From Arcobacter caeni (GTDB lineage: Bacteria; Campylobacterota; Campylobacteria; Campylobacterales; Arcobacteraceae): 64,000 bases of DNA. The stretch lies in assembly GCF_003063245.1 (NCBI RefSeq), contig NZ_MUXE01000001.1, forward strand, positions 235,803 to 299,802. Reading direction: 5' to 3'. Positions within the stretch are counted from its first letter, which is position 1. Every line of letters begins with the position of its first letter. A program made the position numbers and the translations under genes. The notes beneath the pieces are model-generated. The model searched no databases. It was not told where the DNA came from and saw nothing but the letters and a program-made list of their open reading frames with translations. Shown piece after piece: positions 19,575 through 32,132 of this stretch.

Positions 19575-21095
19575 TTGTTTGAAAATACATATATACAACA
19601 AAGAATTGAAAAAGCTGAAAAACTAAGAGAAGTTGGAATTAATCCTTATGCAAATGAATGCTCAAGAAATTGTACGATTGCAAAATATTTAAATGTAAAT
19701 AGTGATATTCTTCATACAGAAGAAAAAAGAGATGAAAATAGAACTTATACAGTTGCTGGAAGAATTAAACTTTTCAGACTTATGGGAAAAGCTAGTTTCT
19801 TAAAAATCGAAGATGAAAGTGGAATGCTTCAAATTTATGTGGCAAGAGATAATTTACCTGAGGGATTTTATAACGACATATTCAAAAAAAATATTGAAGT
19901 TGGAGATATTATAGAAGTTTCTGGTTATCCATTTGTAACAGGACAAGGTGAACTTTCACTTCATGCAGATGGTTTAAAAATTCTTACAAAAGCTATTTCT
20001 CCACTTCCAGAAAAATTTCATGGTATTCAAGATAAAGAGTTAAGATATAGACAAAGATATTTAGATTTAATTATGAATTCAGAAGTGCGAAAAACTTTTC
20101 ATATTAGAAGTAAAGTAATAAGTTTAACAAGAAGATTCTTTGAAAACAAAGGATTTTTAGAAGTAGAAACTCCAATGATGCACCCAATTGCAGGTGGAGC
20201 AAATGCTAAACCATTTGTTACTCATCATAATGCTTTAGGAATTGATAGATTTTTAAGAATTGCTCCTGAGTTATATCTAAAAAGATTAATTGTTGGTGGA
20301 TTTGAAGCTGTATTTGAAATTAATAGAAACTTTAGAAATGAAGGAATGGATGCAACGCATAATCCTGAATTTACATCTATTGAATTTTATTGGGCTTATA
20401 AAACTTACAAAGATTTAATCGTTTTAACAAAAGAGTATTTTGAATATTTATTTGAACATTTAGAATTACCAACAGTTTTACCTTATGGAGAATTAAAAAT
20501 AGATTTTAGTAACTTTACTGAAATTCCATTAATTCAATCTTTAGTACAAATAGGTGGAGTTCCTGCTGATATTGTTGAAGATAAAGATAAAATTATTACA
20601 TTTATGAGAGAAAAGAAATTAGATGTAAATGATAAAATGAATATCGGACAGCTTCAAGGTGAACTATTTGATGAATATGTTGAAGCAAAACTTATAAATC
20701 CAACATTTATTACAGAATATCCAGTTGAAATTTCTCCACTTGCTAGAAGAAATGATGAAAAACCTCATTTAACTGATAGATTTGAATTATTTATTGCTGG
20801 AAAAGAGATAGCAAATGCATTCTCAGAGTTAAATGACCCAATTGATCAACTTCAAAGATTTGAAGGTCAAATGGAAGCAAAAGAGTGTGGTGGAGATGAT
20901 GAAGCCCATGAAATGGATGAAGATTTTGTAAATGCTTTATCTTATGGAATGGCTCCAACAGCTGGACAAGGAATAGGAATTGATAGATTAGTTATGATGC
21001 TTACAAATGAGCACTCAATTAGAGATGTATTACTTTTCCCAGCAATGAAACCAATCAAAAATGAAATAAATCTTCATGATGAAGAAATACAATAA
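19575..21095 (+). CDS. lysS: Lysyl-tRNA synthetase, class II
   Basis: Charges tRNA-Lys. The 506 aa have an N-terminal OB-fold anticodon-binding domain (~50-150) and the class II catalytic core: motif 2 [18 protein letters not shown] and motif 3 [11 protein letters not shown]. The start is TTG at 19575, preceded by AAGGGA at a suitable distance; the protein begins [13 protein letters not shown], as expected for the family. Confidence 0.98.
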   Translation: MFENTYIQQRIEKAEKLREVGINPYANECSRNCTIAKYLNVNSDILHTEEKRDENRTYTVAGRIKLFRLMGKASFLKIEDESGMLQIYVARDNLPEGFYNDIFKKNIEVGDIIEVSGYPFVTGQGELSLHADGLKILTKAISPLPEKFHGIQDKELRYRQRYLDLIMNSEVRKTFHIRSKVISLTRRFFENKGFLEVETPMMHPIAGGANAKPFVTHHNALGIDRFLRIAPELYLKRLIVGGFEAVFEINRNFRNEGMDATHNPEFTSIEFYWAYKTYKDLIVLTKEYFEYLFEHLELPTVLPYGELKIDFSNFTEIPLIQSLVQIGGVPADIVEDKDKIITFMREKKLDVNDKMNIGQLQGELFDEYVEAKLINPTFITEYPVEISPLARRNDEKPHLTDRFELFIAGKEIANAFSELNDPIDQLQRFEGQMEAKECGGDDEAHEMDEDFVNALSYGMAPTAGQGIGIDRLVMMLTNEHSIRDVLLFPAMKPIKNEINLHDEEIQ

Positions 21096-21118
21096 TTTAT
21101 AATATTTAGGATACAAAG

Positions 21119-22381
21119 ATGAGATATATAACAAACGCAACGCTAGAACAAGCAGATAAAGAAGTATTTGACATAATAGAGAATGAATTAAAAAGACAAA
21201 CTAATCATTTAGAAATGATTGCAAGTGAAAACTTTACAAGTCCAGCTGTTATGGAAGCTATGGGTTCTGTTTTTACTAACAAATATGCTGAGGGTTATCC
21301 TTATAAAAGATATTATGGTGGTTGTGAGTTTGCTGATGCTGTTGAGCAATTAGCAATAGATAGAGCTTGTGAAATCTTTGGATGTTCTTATGCTAATGTT
21401 CAACCTCATTCTGGTTCTCAAGCTAATGGTGCTGTTTATGCTGCACTTATAAATGCTGGTGATAGAATCTTAGGTATGGATTTATCTCATGGTGGACATT
21501 TAACTCATGGTTCTAAACCATCTTTTTCTGGAAAAAACTATTCTGCATTTTATTATGGTGTTGAACTTGATGGTAGAATCAATTATGATAAAGTTATGGA
21601 AATTGCAAAAGTTTGTCAACCTAAAATCATTGTTTGTGGTGCTTCTGCATATGCAAGAGAAATTGACTTTAAAAAATTCAGAGAAATAGCTGATAGCGTT
21701 GGTGCTATTTTATTTGCTGATATTGCTCATATTGCAGGACTTGTTGCTGCAAATGAGCATATGAGTCCATTTCCTTATGCACATGTTGTAACAACTACTA
21801 CTCATAAGACTTTACGAGGTCCAAGAGGTGGGATGATTATGACAAATGATGAAGAGATAGCTAAAAAAATCAATAGTGCAATTTTCCCAGGAATTCAAGG
21901 TGGACCACTTGTTCATGTAATAGCTGCAAAAGCAGTAGCATTTAAAGAGATTTTAGATCCTGCATGGAAAGATTACGCAAAACAAGTAAAAGTAAATATA
22001 AAAGTATTAGCTGATGTGTTAATTAAAAGAGGATATGATTTAGTTTCAGGTGGAACAGATAATCATCTAGTATTAGTGAGTTTTTTAAATAAACCATTCA
22101 GTGGTAAAGATGCAGATGCAGCTTTAGGAAATGCAGGGATAACTGTAAATAAAAATACAGTTCCAGGTGAAACAAGAAGCCCATTTGTAACTTCAGGTAT
22201 TAGAATAGGAAGTCCTGCATTAACAGCTAGAGGAATGAAAGAAAAAGAGTTTGAAATAATTGCAAACAAAATTTGTGATGTATTAGATAATATTGAAGAT
22301 ACAGTTTTACATGCTAAGATTAATAAAGAACTAGAAGAATTAGCTAGTGGTTTTGTGATTTACAATAAATCGACTTTTTAA
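21119..22381 (+). CDS. glyA: Serine hydroxymethyltransferase
   Basis: PLP enzyme that interconverts serine and glycine and supplies C1 units to tetrahydrofolate; folD at 37.4 kb uses the product. It is 420 aa. The PLP lysine lies in [16 protein letters not shown], and the early motif [20 protein letters not shown] is complete. It follows lysS by 23 nt in the same operon. Confidence 0.98.
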   Translation: MRYITNATLEQADKEVFDIIENELKRQTNHLEMIASENFTSPAVMEAMGSVFTNKYAEGYPYKRYYGGCEFADAVEQLAIDRACEIFGCSYANVQPHSGSQANGAVYAALINAGDRILGMDLSHGGHLTHGSKPSFSGKNYSAFYYGVELDGRINYDKVMEIAKVCQPKIIVCGASAYAREIDFKKFREIADSVGAILFADIAHIAGLVAANEHMSPFPYAHVVTTTTHKTLRGPRGGMIMTNDEEIAKKINSAIFPGIQGGPLVHVIAAKAVAFKEILDPAWKDYAKQVKVNIKVLADVLIKRGYDLVSGGTDNHLVLVSFLNKPFSGKDADAALGNAGITVNKNTVPGETRSPFVTSGIRIGSPALTARGMKEKEFEIIANKICDVLDNIEDTVLHAKINKELEELASGFVIYNKSTF

Positions 22382-22407
22382 GGGTTTTATATAAATAAGG
22401 ATATGTT

Positions 22408-23424
22408 ATGCAAATAAAAGGTGAAGAGTTTGTAAAAAAAGTTCAAATTCAGCAAGAAAGAGAAGAATTAGAACGAAAATTAAATGAACTTGAAGAAGTA
22501 GAAATGTCAATTAATAATGACTCTGTTATTTTGGAAAGAAACAATACTAATGATTATAATAGCAATAGCTATAATAATAATGTTGAACCAAATGAACATG
22601 AGCTTGATAATATTATGCTGGGTTCATCTAATGCAAATGAAGATAATAAGAAAAAATATCTAATATTAGGTATTGTTCTTGTAGTTTTATTTTTACTAAC
22701 TATAATTATTATACGACTATTAACAAGTGATGCTCCCAAAGAAGACCAATTTACATCAAATAGTGCTAGTTCTACTGAAATGAAAAAACTACAAGATAGT
22801 GATAATATTGAAGAAAATTTTCAAAAAATTATTAATGAGAGAGTAAAAAAAGATACAAATGAACCAATGGCACCAGAAGTTCATAACTCAGCATCAAAAT
22901 CTCAAAATAATGAAAAAGCAGAAGATTCAAATACTCTACAAGCTTTTGAAAACCTACAAAAAGAAGCTGAAAGTTATAATTCAAAATCAACAGGAATTTC
23001 AGATGAAGCAATTGATCAAACTATAAAAAAAGTTGAAAGAAGTAAATCTTCTGGACAAAAAGAAAAAGTATCTACAACTCCTGTTTCAACACAAAAAGAA
23101 GAAATTGTTACAAAAAAAGTAGAGACAAAAAAATCTTCTATTAAAGATTTAGTAGAAACTCATTCTGAAAATACAGTATCAACTAGTATGTCAAGTGGAT
23201 ATTTTATTCAAATTGGAGCATTTACAAAAAAACCAACAGATAGTTATGTAAGCACAATTAGAAATGCAAAATTAAAATATAAAATATATCAAGACACAGT
23301 AAACGGTGTAGCTTATAATAAAGTATTAATTGGTCCTTATAGTTCAAAAGCAGCAGCAAGTGAAAGTGTTGAAGATGTAAAACAAAAACTAAATGTTACA
23401 AGTGCATTTGTAGTTAAATTTTAG
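22408..23424 (+). CDS. SPOR-domain membrane protein
   Basis: The 338 aa have a cytoplasmic acidic/Asn-rich N-terminus (~1-84) with a predicted coiled coil near 12-36, one transmembrane helix (~85-107, KKKYLILGIVLVVLFLL), a long low-complexity Ser/Lys/Glu periplasmic linker, and a C-terminal SPOR domain (~262-338, GYFIQIGAFTKKP to SAFVVKF). SPOR domains bind denuded glycan strands at the septum, so a FtsN-like or cell-wall role at division is likely. It lies between glyA and trpE. Confidence 0.88.
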   Translation: MQIKGEEFVKKVQIQQEREELERKLNELEEVEMSINNDSVILERNNTNDYNSNSYNNNVEPNEHELDNIMLGSSNANEDNKKKYLILGIVLVVLFLLTIIIIRLLTSDAPKEDQFTSNSASSTEMKKLQDSDNIEENFQKIINERVKKDTNEPMAPEVHNSASKSQNNEKAEDSNTLQAFENLQKEAESYNSKSTGISDEAIDQTIKKVERSKSSGQKEKVSTTPVSTQKEEIVTKKVETKKSSIKDLVETHSENTVSTSMSSGYFIQIGAFTKKPTDSYVSTIRNAKLKYKIYQDTVNGVAYNKVLIGPYSSKAAASESVEDVKQKLNVTSAFVVKF

Positions 23425-23438
23425 AAAAAGTGACATTA

Positions 23439-24848
23439 ATGAATTTTTATAGCAAAGAACTGTTTTTAGATCAATTTACACCTGTTTCAATATATGAAAA
23501 AATAAAGAATTTATATAAAGATGAAATAACATTTTTATTTGAAAGTACTATTAATTCAAGTACTGGAAATTATTCTTATATTATTATTGGGGATAGAGAA
23601 AGAGTTTGGTATGAAAATGGAACTTGCTTTTATAAAAATGAACAACAAGAAATTTCTACAGTTGAATCAAATCCATTAATTTTTTTAAAAAGATATTATA
23701 AAAATTTCGATAAAGAACTTTACAAAAACAAATCTTTAGAATTAGGAATTGGTCTAATTGATGGATTCATTGGAAATGTTGGATATGACATTGGAAAAGA
23801 GTTTGAACCTAAATTAAAAGAGTCTATGAATTCATTAGTTGATGAACTAAATATTCCCGATTTAGATTTAATAAGACCCAAAATAATTCTTGGATTTTCA
23901 CACAAAACTTCAAAACTTGTGATTATTACATCCATGAATGAAAAAGAAAAAGATTTAGAATTAATAGAAAAAGAACTCTTAAAAAGTTATGAATATACTC
24001 CATTAAAAAAAGCAACTATTCTTGATGAAGGAAAATTCAACTTTACAAAAAAAGAGTTCTTTGAAATGGTTGCAAAATCAAAAGAGATGATAAAATCAGG
24101 AGATGTTTTTCAGATTTTAATGTCTAATAGATTTACTCAAAAAGCCATTGTTGATCATCTTAGTTTTTATAGAGCATTAAGAAGTAAAAATCCTAGTCCA
24201 TATTTGTTTTTATTACAATTTGAAAATTTCTCAATCGCTGGAAGTTCTCCTGAGGTTATGATAAGACTTGTTGATGGGCATCTTCTTTTAAGACCAATTG
24301 CAGGAACAAGAAAAAGAGGTCGAACTTTAGAAAAAGACCTTGAAATGGAAAATGAACTAATCAACGATGCAAAAGAAAGAGCTGAACATCTAATGCTTGT
24401 TGATTTAGGAAGAAATGATGTGGGAAGAGTTGCACGACCAGGAACTGTAAAAGTTACTGATTTAATGCGAATTGAAAGATATTCTCATGTTATGCATATT
24501 GTTTCAGATGTGGAAGCAATTATTGATGATAAGTATGATATGTTTGATTTATTTGCAGCAACTTTTACAGCAGGAACAATGACTGGCGCTCCAAAAATTA
24601 GAGCTATGGAATTAATTGCTCAATTTGAGGGAATTAAAAGAAATTTTTACTCAGGAAGTATTGCTTATTTTGGTTTTGATGGAAATATGGATAGTGCAAT
24701 TACTATTAGAACTACAATGCTTACACATGATACTTTAATATTTCAAGCAGGTGCAGGAGTTGTTGCAGATTCTAATCCTGAAGATGAATATTTAGAAGTT
24801 CAAAATAAACTAGCTGCAAATATTGCAACACTAAAAGATTTATCATAA
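23439..24848 (+). CDS. trpE: Anthranilate synthase component I (chorismate-binding enzyme)
   Basis: The chorismate-utilising domain is complete ([51 protein letters not shown]). The residue before GTR is Ala, as in TrpE (PIAGT); PabB has Lys there (PIKGT), which favours anthranilate synthase over aminodeoxychorismate synthase. The early segment FLFESTI resembles the LLES feedback-binding element of TrpE. I chose the ATG at 23439 (469 aa) because AGAAAAAG lies 8 nt before it; a GTG nine bases upstream has no ribosome site. No trpG/D partner is adjacent. PabB activity cannot be fully excluded. Confidence 0.85.
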   Translation: MNFYSKELFLDQFTPVSIYEKIKNLYKDEITFLFESTINSSTGNYSYIIIGDRERVWYENGTCFYKNEQQEISTVESNPLIFLKRYYKNFDKELYKNKSLELGIGLIDGFIGNVGYDIGKEFEPKLKESMNSLVDELNIPDLDLIRPKIILGFSHKTSKLVIITSMNEKEKDLELIEKELLKSYEYTPLKKATILDEGKFNFTKKEFFEMVAKSKEMIKSGDVFQILMSNRFTQKAIVDHLSFYRALRSKNPSPYLFLLQFENFSIAGSSPEVMIRLVDGHLLLRPIAGTRKRGRTLEKDLEMENELINDAKERAEHLMLVDLGRNDVGRVARPGTVKVTDLMRIERYSHVMHIVSDVEAIIDDKYDMFDLFAATFTAGTMTGAPKIRAMELIAQFEGIKRNFYSGSIAYFGFDGNMDSAITIRTTMLTHDTLIFQAGAGVVADSNPEDEYLEVQNKLAANIATLKDLS

Positions 24849-24876
24849 TCTAAAAAATCCCACAAAGACTTCTTTA

Positions 24877-24918
24877 TTTAATATTGGCTATTATTTCATA
24901 GAAAAAGCCAATATTAAA
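24877..24918 (+). promoter_or_regulatory. Perfect 13-bp inverted repeat upstream of pdxJ, touching its ribosome site
   Basis: TTTAATATTGGCT (24877-24889) and its exact complement AGCCAATATTAAA (24906-24918) are separated by 16 nt. The right arm runs into the pdxJ ribosome site AAAGGA (24916-24921). No T-run follows, so it is not a classical terminator. It could be an operator or an RNA hairpin affecting pdxJ translation. Confidence 0.55.
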
Positions 24919-24927
24919 GGATATAAA

Positions 24928-25713
24928 TTGCTACTTGGTGTAAATATTGATCACATTGCAGTTTTGAGAGAAGCTAGAAAAATCAACGATCCAAATCCAC
25001 TTGATGCTCTTAGTATTTGCAAACTTGCAGGTGCGAATCAAATAACTATTCATTTAAGAGAAGATAGACGACATATTCATGACAATGATGCAATTGCCAT
25101 TATTCAGCAATCATCACTTCCTGTTAATTTGGAGTGTTCAATTAACCCTGAAATTATTGATATTGTTTGCAAACTAAAACCTGCACGGGCAACATTAGTT
25201 CCTGAAAATAGAAATGAAGTTACAACTGAGGGTGGACTTGATGTTAAAGGAAATTTTGAAAAACTTCAAAAAGTAATAGATAAACTTCATGAAAATGAGA
25301 TTGAAGTATCACTTTTTATTGACCCAAATGAAGAAATTATAGAACTTTCAAGCCAACTGGAAGTTGAATGGGTGGAGTTACATACTGGAACTTTTGCCAA
25401 TGTTTATGCAATGATTCATTCAAACTTATCTTCAACGCATCACAGTATAAAAGAGTTAGAATTAAGTAAAGAAGAGTTAAAAAACAAATTAACTAAAGCA
25501 ATTAAAGAAATAGAAACTTCATCAAAATTAGCAAAAAAATTAAATCTAAAAATAGCTGCTGGACATGGATTAAACTATCAAAATGTTACACTTATTTCAA
25601 AAATACCTGAAATTGAAGAGTTAAATATAGGACAAAGTATTATTGCAAGATCTGTATTTACAGGTTTAAATAAAGCAATTATTGACATGAGAGAGTTAAT
25701 TAAAAATGACTGA
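24928..25713 (+). CDS. pdxJ: Pyridoxine 5'-phosphate synthase
   Basis: Condenses 1-deoxyxylulose 5-phosphate with 3-amino-2-oxopropyl phosphate to give PNP, the last ring-closing step of DXP-dependent vitamin B6 synthesis. The 261 aa start at TTG (24928, [17 protein letters not shown]) and contain the family motifs [11 protein letters not shown] and [11 protein letters not shown]. Overlap of 8 nt with pdxA couples the two enzymes of the pathway. Confidence 0.97.
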   Translation: MLLGVNIDHIAVLREARKINDPNPLDALSICKLAGANQITIHLREDRRHIHDNDAIAIIQQSSLPVNLECSINPEIIDIVCKLKPARATLVPENRNEVTTEGGLDVKGNFEKLQKVIDKLHENEIEVSLFIDPNEEIIELSSQLEVEWVELHTGTFANVYAMIHSNLSSTHHSIKELELSKEELKNKLTKAIKEIETSSKLAKKLNLKIAAGHGLNYQNVTLISKIPEIEELNIGQSIIARSVFTGLNKAIIDMRELIKND

Positions 25714-26641
25714 TTTAAAACCAAAAATAGCTGTTAGTATAGGTGATTTAAATGGTATTGGAATTGAAATAGCTTTAAGATGTCATGAAAAAATATCAAA
25801 AATCTGCCAACCAATTTATTGTATAAATAACAAAATGCTAAAACTTGCAAGTTATGAATTAAAAATTGCTGTTCCAGAGAATTTTAAACTATTTGAAACA
25901 AAGGGTAACTTTGATTTAGAAGCGGGAACTGTTTCAAAAAAAGCAGGAAAATATTCTTATGATTCATTTATAGATGCAATTAATTTGGCCAATAAAAAAG
26001 AAGTTGATGCAATTTGTACACTTCCAATTAATAAAGAATCTTGGAGTAAAGCAAATATAAAATACAAAGGTCATACTGAAGTTTTAAGAGATTATTTTGA
26101 TAAAAATGCAATTATGATGCTTGGTTGTAAAAAAATGTTTGTAGGGCTTTTTACAGAACATATTCCACTTAAAAAAGTTGCAAAAAAAATAAATGAAAAA
26201 GATTTAACAACTTTTTTAATTGATTTTTATAAAAATACAAAAAGTAATAATATAGGTGTTTTAGGACTAAATCCCCATGCAAGTGATAATGGTGTATTAG
26301 GAAATGAAGAAGAACAAATAATTAAAGCTATAAAAAAAGCAAATAAATATTTGGAAAAAGATATTTTCAAAGGACCATTAGTTCCTGACACTGCTTTTTC
26401 ACCACTTTCAAGAAAAAACTTTAAATATTTTGTTGCAATGTATCATGATCAAGGATTAGCTCCACTTAAAGCTTTATATTTTGACCAAAGTATAAATGTA
26501 AGTTTAAATCTTCCAATAATTAGAACTTCTGTTGATCATGGAACTGCTTTTAATATTGCTTATAAACATGAAAAAATAAATACAAAAAGTTATGTAAATG
26601 CAATCAAAGAAGCAATCATTTTAATACAAAATAAAAAATGA
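25706..26641 (+). CDS. pdxA: 4-hydroxythreonine-4-phosphate dehydrogenase
   Basis: NAD- and metal-dependent oxidation of 4-phosphohydroxythreonine, which provides the PdxJ substrate. The 311 aa show the start motif [16 protein letters not shown], the metal/substrate region [11 protein letters not shown], and [10 protein letters not shown] with [13 protein letters not shown] near the end. Overlaps pdxJ by 8 nt and the next ATPase gene by 4 nt (ATGA). Confidence 0.97.
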   Translation: MTDLKPKIAVSIGDLNGIGIEIALRCHEKISKICQPIYCINNKMLKLASYELKIAVPENFKLFETKGNFDLEAGTVSKKAGKYSYDSFIDAINLANKKEVDAICTLPINKESWSKANIKYKGHTEVLRDYFDKNAIMMLGCKKMFVGLFTEHIPLKKVAKKINEKDLTTFLIDFYKNTKSNNIGVLGLNPHASDNGVLGNEEEQIIKAIKKANKYLEKDIFKGPLVPDTAFSPLSRKNFKYFVAMYHDQGLAPLKALYFDQSINVSLNLPIIRTSVDHGTAFNIAYKHEKINTKSYVNAIKEAIILIQNKK

Positions 26642-27705
26642 GAACACTAGAAGCTTGTTATGAAATTAACTTCTCAAAAGTTAATTTCATGGAGCGAAAA
26701 ACAAAAATAACTGAATCAAAAACTCTAATAAGTGGTGCTTTTAAAACGGGAAAGAGTTATCTTATTTATGACTTTTTATCTACTTTTAAACCCAAAGATT
26801 ATCTTTATATTGATTTTTCAGATTTAAGAAATGATGCTAGTGAAGTTAGTAAAAATTTAGAAAAATTTATAAAAATGAATGAAATTACTGTTTTAGTATT
26901 AGAAAATTTTGATTTTGATTTTGAACTTCCAACTTGTGAAAATATTATTATTTCTACCAAAACACCTATAAATCTAAAAGGTTTCAAAAATATAATAATT
27001 TCTGCTTTAGATTTTGAAGAGTATTTACTACATGATAATAGACATCAAAATATAACTCAAAGTTTTAATAGTTTTCTAAAATTTGGAAATATTCCTGAAT
27101 TAATTAATTATGAAGATCACAAAAAAATAAATCGTTTACAAGAAATAATAGAATTACAATGTAAAAATGAAACTCAATATGAAATTTTTAAAATTTTAAT
27201 TGAAAATATAGATGAAAAAAAGTCTTTATTTCAACTATTTAACACTTTAAAATCAAAAATCAAAATATCAAAAGATAAGTTTTATGAAACTTGTAAAATT
27301 TATGAAAATAATAAATCTATCTATTTTTTACAAAAATACAATCAAGAAAAATCTGTAAAAAAAATATATTGTTATAATCACTCTTTTTTAAATGCAATTT
27401 CCCATGTAAAAAAGTTTAAAAATGAGTTTTCTAATATGATATTTTTAGAATTAGTACATAAATATAAAGATATTTATTATTTAGATAGTATTGATTTTTA
27501 TATTAAATCAAAAAATATTGCAATCATACCTATTCCATTTTTTAATAGATTTTTAATGAATAATGCACTAAAAAAAATTATTAAAAATGCTAATGAATTT
27601 GAAATAAATGAGATAAATATTATTACAATTTCTAACAATGAAAAAATATCTGATCCAAAATTGAAAATAAATATAATTCCATTTTACGAATGGGCGTTAA
27701 GCTAA
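26638..27705 (+). CDS. P-loop ATPase of unknown function (AAA_14/DUF4143-like)
   Basis: The 355 aa have a Walker A motif in [15 protein letters not shown] (~30-44), a Walker B-like [11 protein letters not shown], and a C-terminal region with a PD-(D/E)xK-like hydrophobic pattern, the layout of archaeal-type ATPases that carry DUF4143. Such proteins are common, and their function is generally unknown. The start overlaps the pdxA stop (ATGA), so it is translated with the vitamin B6 genes, although nothing in its sequence ties it to cofactor synthesis. Confidence 0.7.
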   Translation: MRTLEACYEINFSKVNFMERKTKITESKTLISGAFKTGKSYLIYDFLSTFKPKDYLYIDFSDLRNDASEVSKNLEKFIKMNEITVLVLENFDFDFELPTCENIIISTKTPINLKGFKNIIISALDFEEYLLHDNRHQNITQSFNSFLKFGNIPELINYEDHKKINRLQEIIELQCKNETQYEIFKILIENIDEKKSLFQLFNTLKSKIKISKDKFYETCKIYENNKSIYFLQKYNQEKSVKKIYCYNHSFLNAISHVKKFKNEFSNMIFLELVHKYKDIYYLDSIDFYIKSKNIAIIPIPFFNRFLMNNALKKIIKNANEFEINEINIITISNNEKISDPKLKINIIPFYEWALS

Positions 27706-27727
27706 GTATTTGTTAATGATTTTTTAG

Positions 27728-28468
<741 letters not shown>

Positions 28469-28492
28469 TAATTAAATACAAAAGGATAACTT

Positions 28493-28711
28493 ATGATGAG
28501 ATTAGAAGAAAGAATATCAAAAGCTTTAAAATATGTTGACAATGACAGATATATTTTAGCAATCGCTGTTGGACAAAGAGCGGATGAATTAAGTAAAGGT
28601 GCAAAACCATTATTAGAACAAAATACTCAAAAAATGAAATATACTGATATTGCAATTGATGAAATTGCAAGTGGCTTACTAAGAATAGAAGGTTTTGTGG
28701 ACAAGAAATAA
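28493..28711 (+). CDS. rpoZ: RNA polymerase omega subunit
   Basis: The 72 aa contain the family core RISKALKYVDNDRYILAIAVGQRADELSKG. Omega assists RNA polymerase assembly and forms part of a ppGpp site in proteobacteria. It is followed directly by the ppGpp synthetase gene. Two ATGs in a row (28493, 28496) could serve; AAAGGATAA favours either. Confidence 0.95.
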   Translation: MMRLEERISKALKYVDNDRYILAIAVGQRADELSKGAKPLLEQNTQKMKYTDIAIDEIASGLLRIEGFVDKK

Positions 28712-28749
28712 AGATGAGCCAAAAGCTTATCTTTAAAGTCTAATATACT

Positions 28750-30894
28750 ATGGATCCATTTATCAAAGAAATTCAACATATAAACAATGTTGAAGATGCA
28801 ATTAACAAACTAAATACTCAAACAGAAATATCTGAAAAACTAAGTGAAATAATTAATTTTGTAATAGAAGCCCATGAAGGTCAATACAGAAAAAGTGGAG
28901 AACCATATTGCGTTCATCCAATTTTAGTTGCCTCTATTACAGCTCATTTTTCAAAAGACGAAGCAATTATTGCAACTGCATTATTGCATGATGTAGTAGA
29001 AGACACTAATTATTCTTTGGACTTCATAAAAGAGAGATGGGGCAGTGATATTGCTCATATGGTTGATGGATTAACTAAAATTGTTGAAATTAGAGAAAAT
29101 GAATTTATAACTTCAATTGATGCTAGTGATTCTAAAATAATATCTTCTGCACTTACTTTTAGAAAAATGTTAATAGCCTCAATAGATGATGTTAGAGTTT
29201 TAATCGTAAAACTTTGTGATAGATTGCATAATATGTTAACACTTAGTGTTTTACCTGCAAATAAACAAAAAAGAATTGCCGAAGAAACTTTAGTTGTTTA
29301 TGTTCCTATTGCAAATAGACTAGGAATTTCTACTTTAAAAAATGCTTTAGAAGATTTGGCATTTTTTTATATTTATCCAAATGAATATAAAAAGATTGAT
29401 AATTTTTTAAGAGAGCAACAAAGTGCAATGCAACTTACTTTTAATACATTTATTTCTACAACAAAAAACCTTTTAGAAAAAAATGGCTATGATTTAAATA
29501 AAATTAAAATTTACAGTAGAATAAAACATCATTATTCAATTTATTTAAAAATGCAAAGAAAAGGGATTTCAATAGATGAAGTTTTAGATTTATTTGCAAT
29601 TAGAATTTTAGTTGAAGATGATATTGATTGTTATAAAATTTTAGGATATATGCACCTAGAATTTAAACCATTAATTTCAAGATTTAAAGATTATGTAGCA
29701 ACTCCTAAAGAAAATGGTTACCAAACGATACATACTACAATATTTTATAATTCTAAAATTTATGAAATTCAAATTCGTTCTTTTGAGATGAACAAAATCG
29801 CAGAATTTGGGATTGCAGCACATTGGAAATACAAATCTGGAGCTAAAAATACTACAAATCTTAACTGGTTAAAATCTTTAGAGTTTTCAAATGAAAATGT
29901 AGAAGAGTTTTACCAAGATGCAAAAGACAATTTGTATACTCAAGAAATTGTTGTTTATTCACCAAAAGGTGAAGTATTTATGCTACCGGTTGGCTCAACA
30001 GCCTATGATTTCGCATTTGCAGTTCACAGTAATGTTGGGAAAAAAGCAATTGGATGTTATATTAATAAAATAAAAAAACCTCTTTTAACTGAATTAAAAA
30101 GTACAGATATTGTATCTATTGAATTAGGTGATGAGATTATTGTTAGATGTTCTTGGATGGATATGGTAAAAACTTCAAGAGCAAAAAAACAAATTAAATT
30201 TTTATGTACACATAGACAAAAAGAGATAGACGAATTATCTGGAAAGAATATTATAAATACTGTATTTTCGAGATATTCTGATGATATTACAGAAATATAT
30301 CCAATAGAATCTCCACATAAAATACCACAAATTTTAGATTTTTTTAAACATACTAAACAGATAATTGAGAAAAAAATAATAAGTCATAAAGGTTTAATGA
30401 CCAGATTTAAAATATTAACTAGTAAAATTAAAGAATATAAATTTGATAATGTTTTAATAAATTCAAATTTCAGTATAAGTTCTGTATCATTTGACCATTG
30501 TTGTCATCCAAAGTTTGGTGATGATATTGTTGCTTTTAGAAGTGGTAATGAAGCTATAATTCATCATAAAATGTGTGATAAAGCCTACGACAAAATAAAA
30601 ACAAATCAACAAATGCTTTTTTGTAAATGGACAATAGATACAGTTTATCAATATAAAATGGTAATTAGTATTCCAAATACAAAAGGTGAATTAGCAAAAG
30701 TACTAACTTATATGGCTGAATATGAGTTTTATATATTAGGTGTAGAGTTTGGACGACAAACTCACTCATATATACAATACTGTTATATTGAGTTTGAAAT
30801 AAACAAATCAAATATAGAAGAAGTTAGAAAAATAATAGAAAGAAAAGTAAAAGTTATAGAATTTTATTCAAAAAAAGATGCTTATAACAAATAA
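28750..30894 (+). CDS. spoT: Bifunctional (p)ppGpp synthetase/hydrolase
   Basis: The 714 aa contain a hydrolase HD domain (HPILVASITAH, HDVVEDTNY, DRLHNMLTL; residues ~40-200), a synthetase domain (~240-390, with TPKENGYQTIHTT and EIQIRSFEMNKIAEFG), a TGS domain (VVYSPKGEVFMLPVGSTAYDFAFAVHS, ~400-460), and a C-terminal ACT-like domain (VSIPNTKGELAKVL). Both active sites look intact, so this is probably the single long Rel enzyme of the cell, controlling the stringent response. Confidence 0.96.
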   Translation: MDPFIKEIQHINNVEDAINKLNTQTEISEKLSEIINFVIEAHEGQYRKSGEPYCVHPILVASITAHFSKDEAIIATALLHDVVEDTNYSLDFIKERWGSDIAHMVDGLTKIVEIRENEFITSIDASDSKIISSALTFRKMLIASIDDVRVLIVKLCDRLHNMLTLSVLPANKQKRIAEETLVVYVPIANRLGISTLKNALEDLAFFYIYPNEYKKIDNFLREQQSAMQLTFNTFISTTKNLLEKNGYDLNKIKIYSRIKHHYSIYLKMQRKGISIDEVLDLFAIRILVEDDIDCYKILGYMHLEFKPLISRFKDYVATPKENGYQTIHTTIFYNSKIYEIQIRSFEMNKIAEFGIAAHWKYKSGAKNTTNLNWLKSLEFSNENVEEFYQDAKDNLYTQEIVVYSPKGEVFMLPVGSTAYDFAFAVHSNVGKKAIGCYINKIKKPLLTELKSTDIVSIELGDEIIVRCSWMDMVKTSRAKKQIKFLCTHRQKEIDELSGKNIINTVFSRYSDDITEIYPIESPHKIPQILDFFKHTKQIIEKKIISHKGLMTRFKILTSKIKEYKFDNVLINSNFSISSVSFDHCCHPKFGDDIVAFRSGNEAIIHHKMCDKAYDKIKTNQQMLFCKWTIDTVYQYKMVISIPNTKGELAKVLTYMAEYEFYILGVEFGRQTHSYIQYCYIEFEINKSNIEEVRKIIERKVKVIEFYSKKDAYNK

Positions 30895-30912
30895 TTAAAG
30901 GGTAAAAAATTA

Positions 30913-32121
30913 ATGGAAAAAAAAGTTCAAGAAGCATTAAGTGAGATAAAAAGAGGAACATCTGAAATTATTGATATTGAAGCAATAGAGAAACTTATAA
31001 AAAAATATTTTGAAACTGGTGAAAATTTTTATATAAAAGCTGGATTTGACCCAACAGCCCCTGATTTACATTTAGGACATACAGTTCTTATTCAAAAACT
31101 AGCAACTTTCCAAAAATTTGGAGGAATTATTCAATTTTTAATTGGAGATTTTACAGCAACTATTGGTGACCCAACAGGGAAAAGTGAAACTAGAAAGATT
31201 TTAAGTAATGAACAAGTTTTAAATAATGCAGAAACATATAAAGAACAAGTTTTTAAAATTTTGGACCCTAAAAAAACACAAGTAATGTTTAATTCAACTT
31301 GGTTAAAAGAGTTAGGAACAGGTGGACTTATTCAACTTGCTTCAAATTTAACGGTAGCTAGAATGTTAGAAAGAGATGATTTTTCAAAAAGATATGCTAG
31401 TAATACACCTATTGCATTAAGTGAATTTACATATCCTTTACTTCAAGGTTATGATTCAGTTGCAATGAATACAGATATTGAACTTGGTGGAACAGACCAA
31501 AAATTCAACCTTCTAATGGGAAGAACTTTACAAAAAGCATATAACTGTAAAAAACAACAAGCAGTTTTAATGATGCCTATTTTAGAAGGTCTTGATGGTA
31601 TTCAAAAAATGTCTAAATCATTAGGTAACTATATTGGTGTAACAGACCAACCTTTTGATATGTTTGGGAAAATATTATCAATTAGTGATGAATTAATGTG
31701 GAGATATTTTGAATTATTATCTTCTAAATCATTAAAAGAGATTGATGAAATTAAAGAAGGTGTAAAAAATGAAACTTTACACCCTAAAAAAATAAAAGAA
31801 GAACTTGCTATGGAAATAGTAGAAAGATTCCATGGAAAGGGCGAGGGACAAAAAGCAAAAGAAGAGTTTGAAAGAGTTTTTGCTAAAAAAGATATTCCAA
31901 CAGATATGGCTGAATTTGTATTTGAAGCTCCAATTTGGGTTTGTCAAGCGTTAGTTGATAGTAAACTTGTTGATTCAACTTCTCAAGCAAGAAGAGATAT
32001 AAAAGCAAATGCAGTATCAATAAATCAAGAAAAAATAGATGATGATAAGTTAAATTTAGAAACTGGCGAATACATTTTACAAAAAGGTAAAAAAAATTTC
32101 GCTAAGATAGTAATAAAATAG
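30913..32121 (+). CDS. tyrS: Tyrosyl-tRNA synthetase
   Basis: Class I synthetase, 402 aa. The HIGH-type motif is DLHLGHTVL and the KMSKS loop is QKMSKSLGN; the tail ([20 protein letters not shown]) is an S4 RNA-binding domain. The length and [21 protein letters not shown] fit the TyrRS subfamily found in many Campylobacterota. It lies 18 nt after spoT. Confidence 0.97.
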   Translation: MEKKVQEALSEIKRGTSEIIDIEAIEKLIKKYFETGENFYIKAGFDPTAPDLHLGHTVLIQKLATFQKFGGIIQFLIGDFTATIGDPTGKSETRKILSNEQVLNNAETYKEQVFKILDPKKTQVMFNSTWLKELGTGGLIQLASNLTVARMLERDDFSKRYASNTPIALSEFTYPLLQGYDSVAMNTDIELGGTDQKFNLLMGRTLQKAYNCKKQQAVLMMPILEGLDGIQKMSKSLGNYIGVTDQPFDMFGKILSISDELMWRYFELLSSKSLKEIDEIKEGVKNETLHPKKIKEELAMEIVERFHGKGEGQKAKEEFERVFAKKDIPTDMAEFVFEAPIWVCQALVDSKLVDSTSQARRDIKANAVSINQEKIDDDKLNLETGEYILQKGKKNFAKIVIK

Positions 32122-32132
32122 AAAGGCTAGTT

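Noticed and set aside
23430..24848. Calling the chorismate-binding enzyme PabB
   Set aside because: The motif is PIAGT rather than PIKGT, and an LxES-type element is present, which point to TrpE; PabB is kept only as a lesser possibility.
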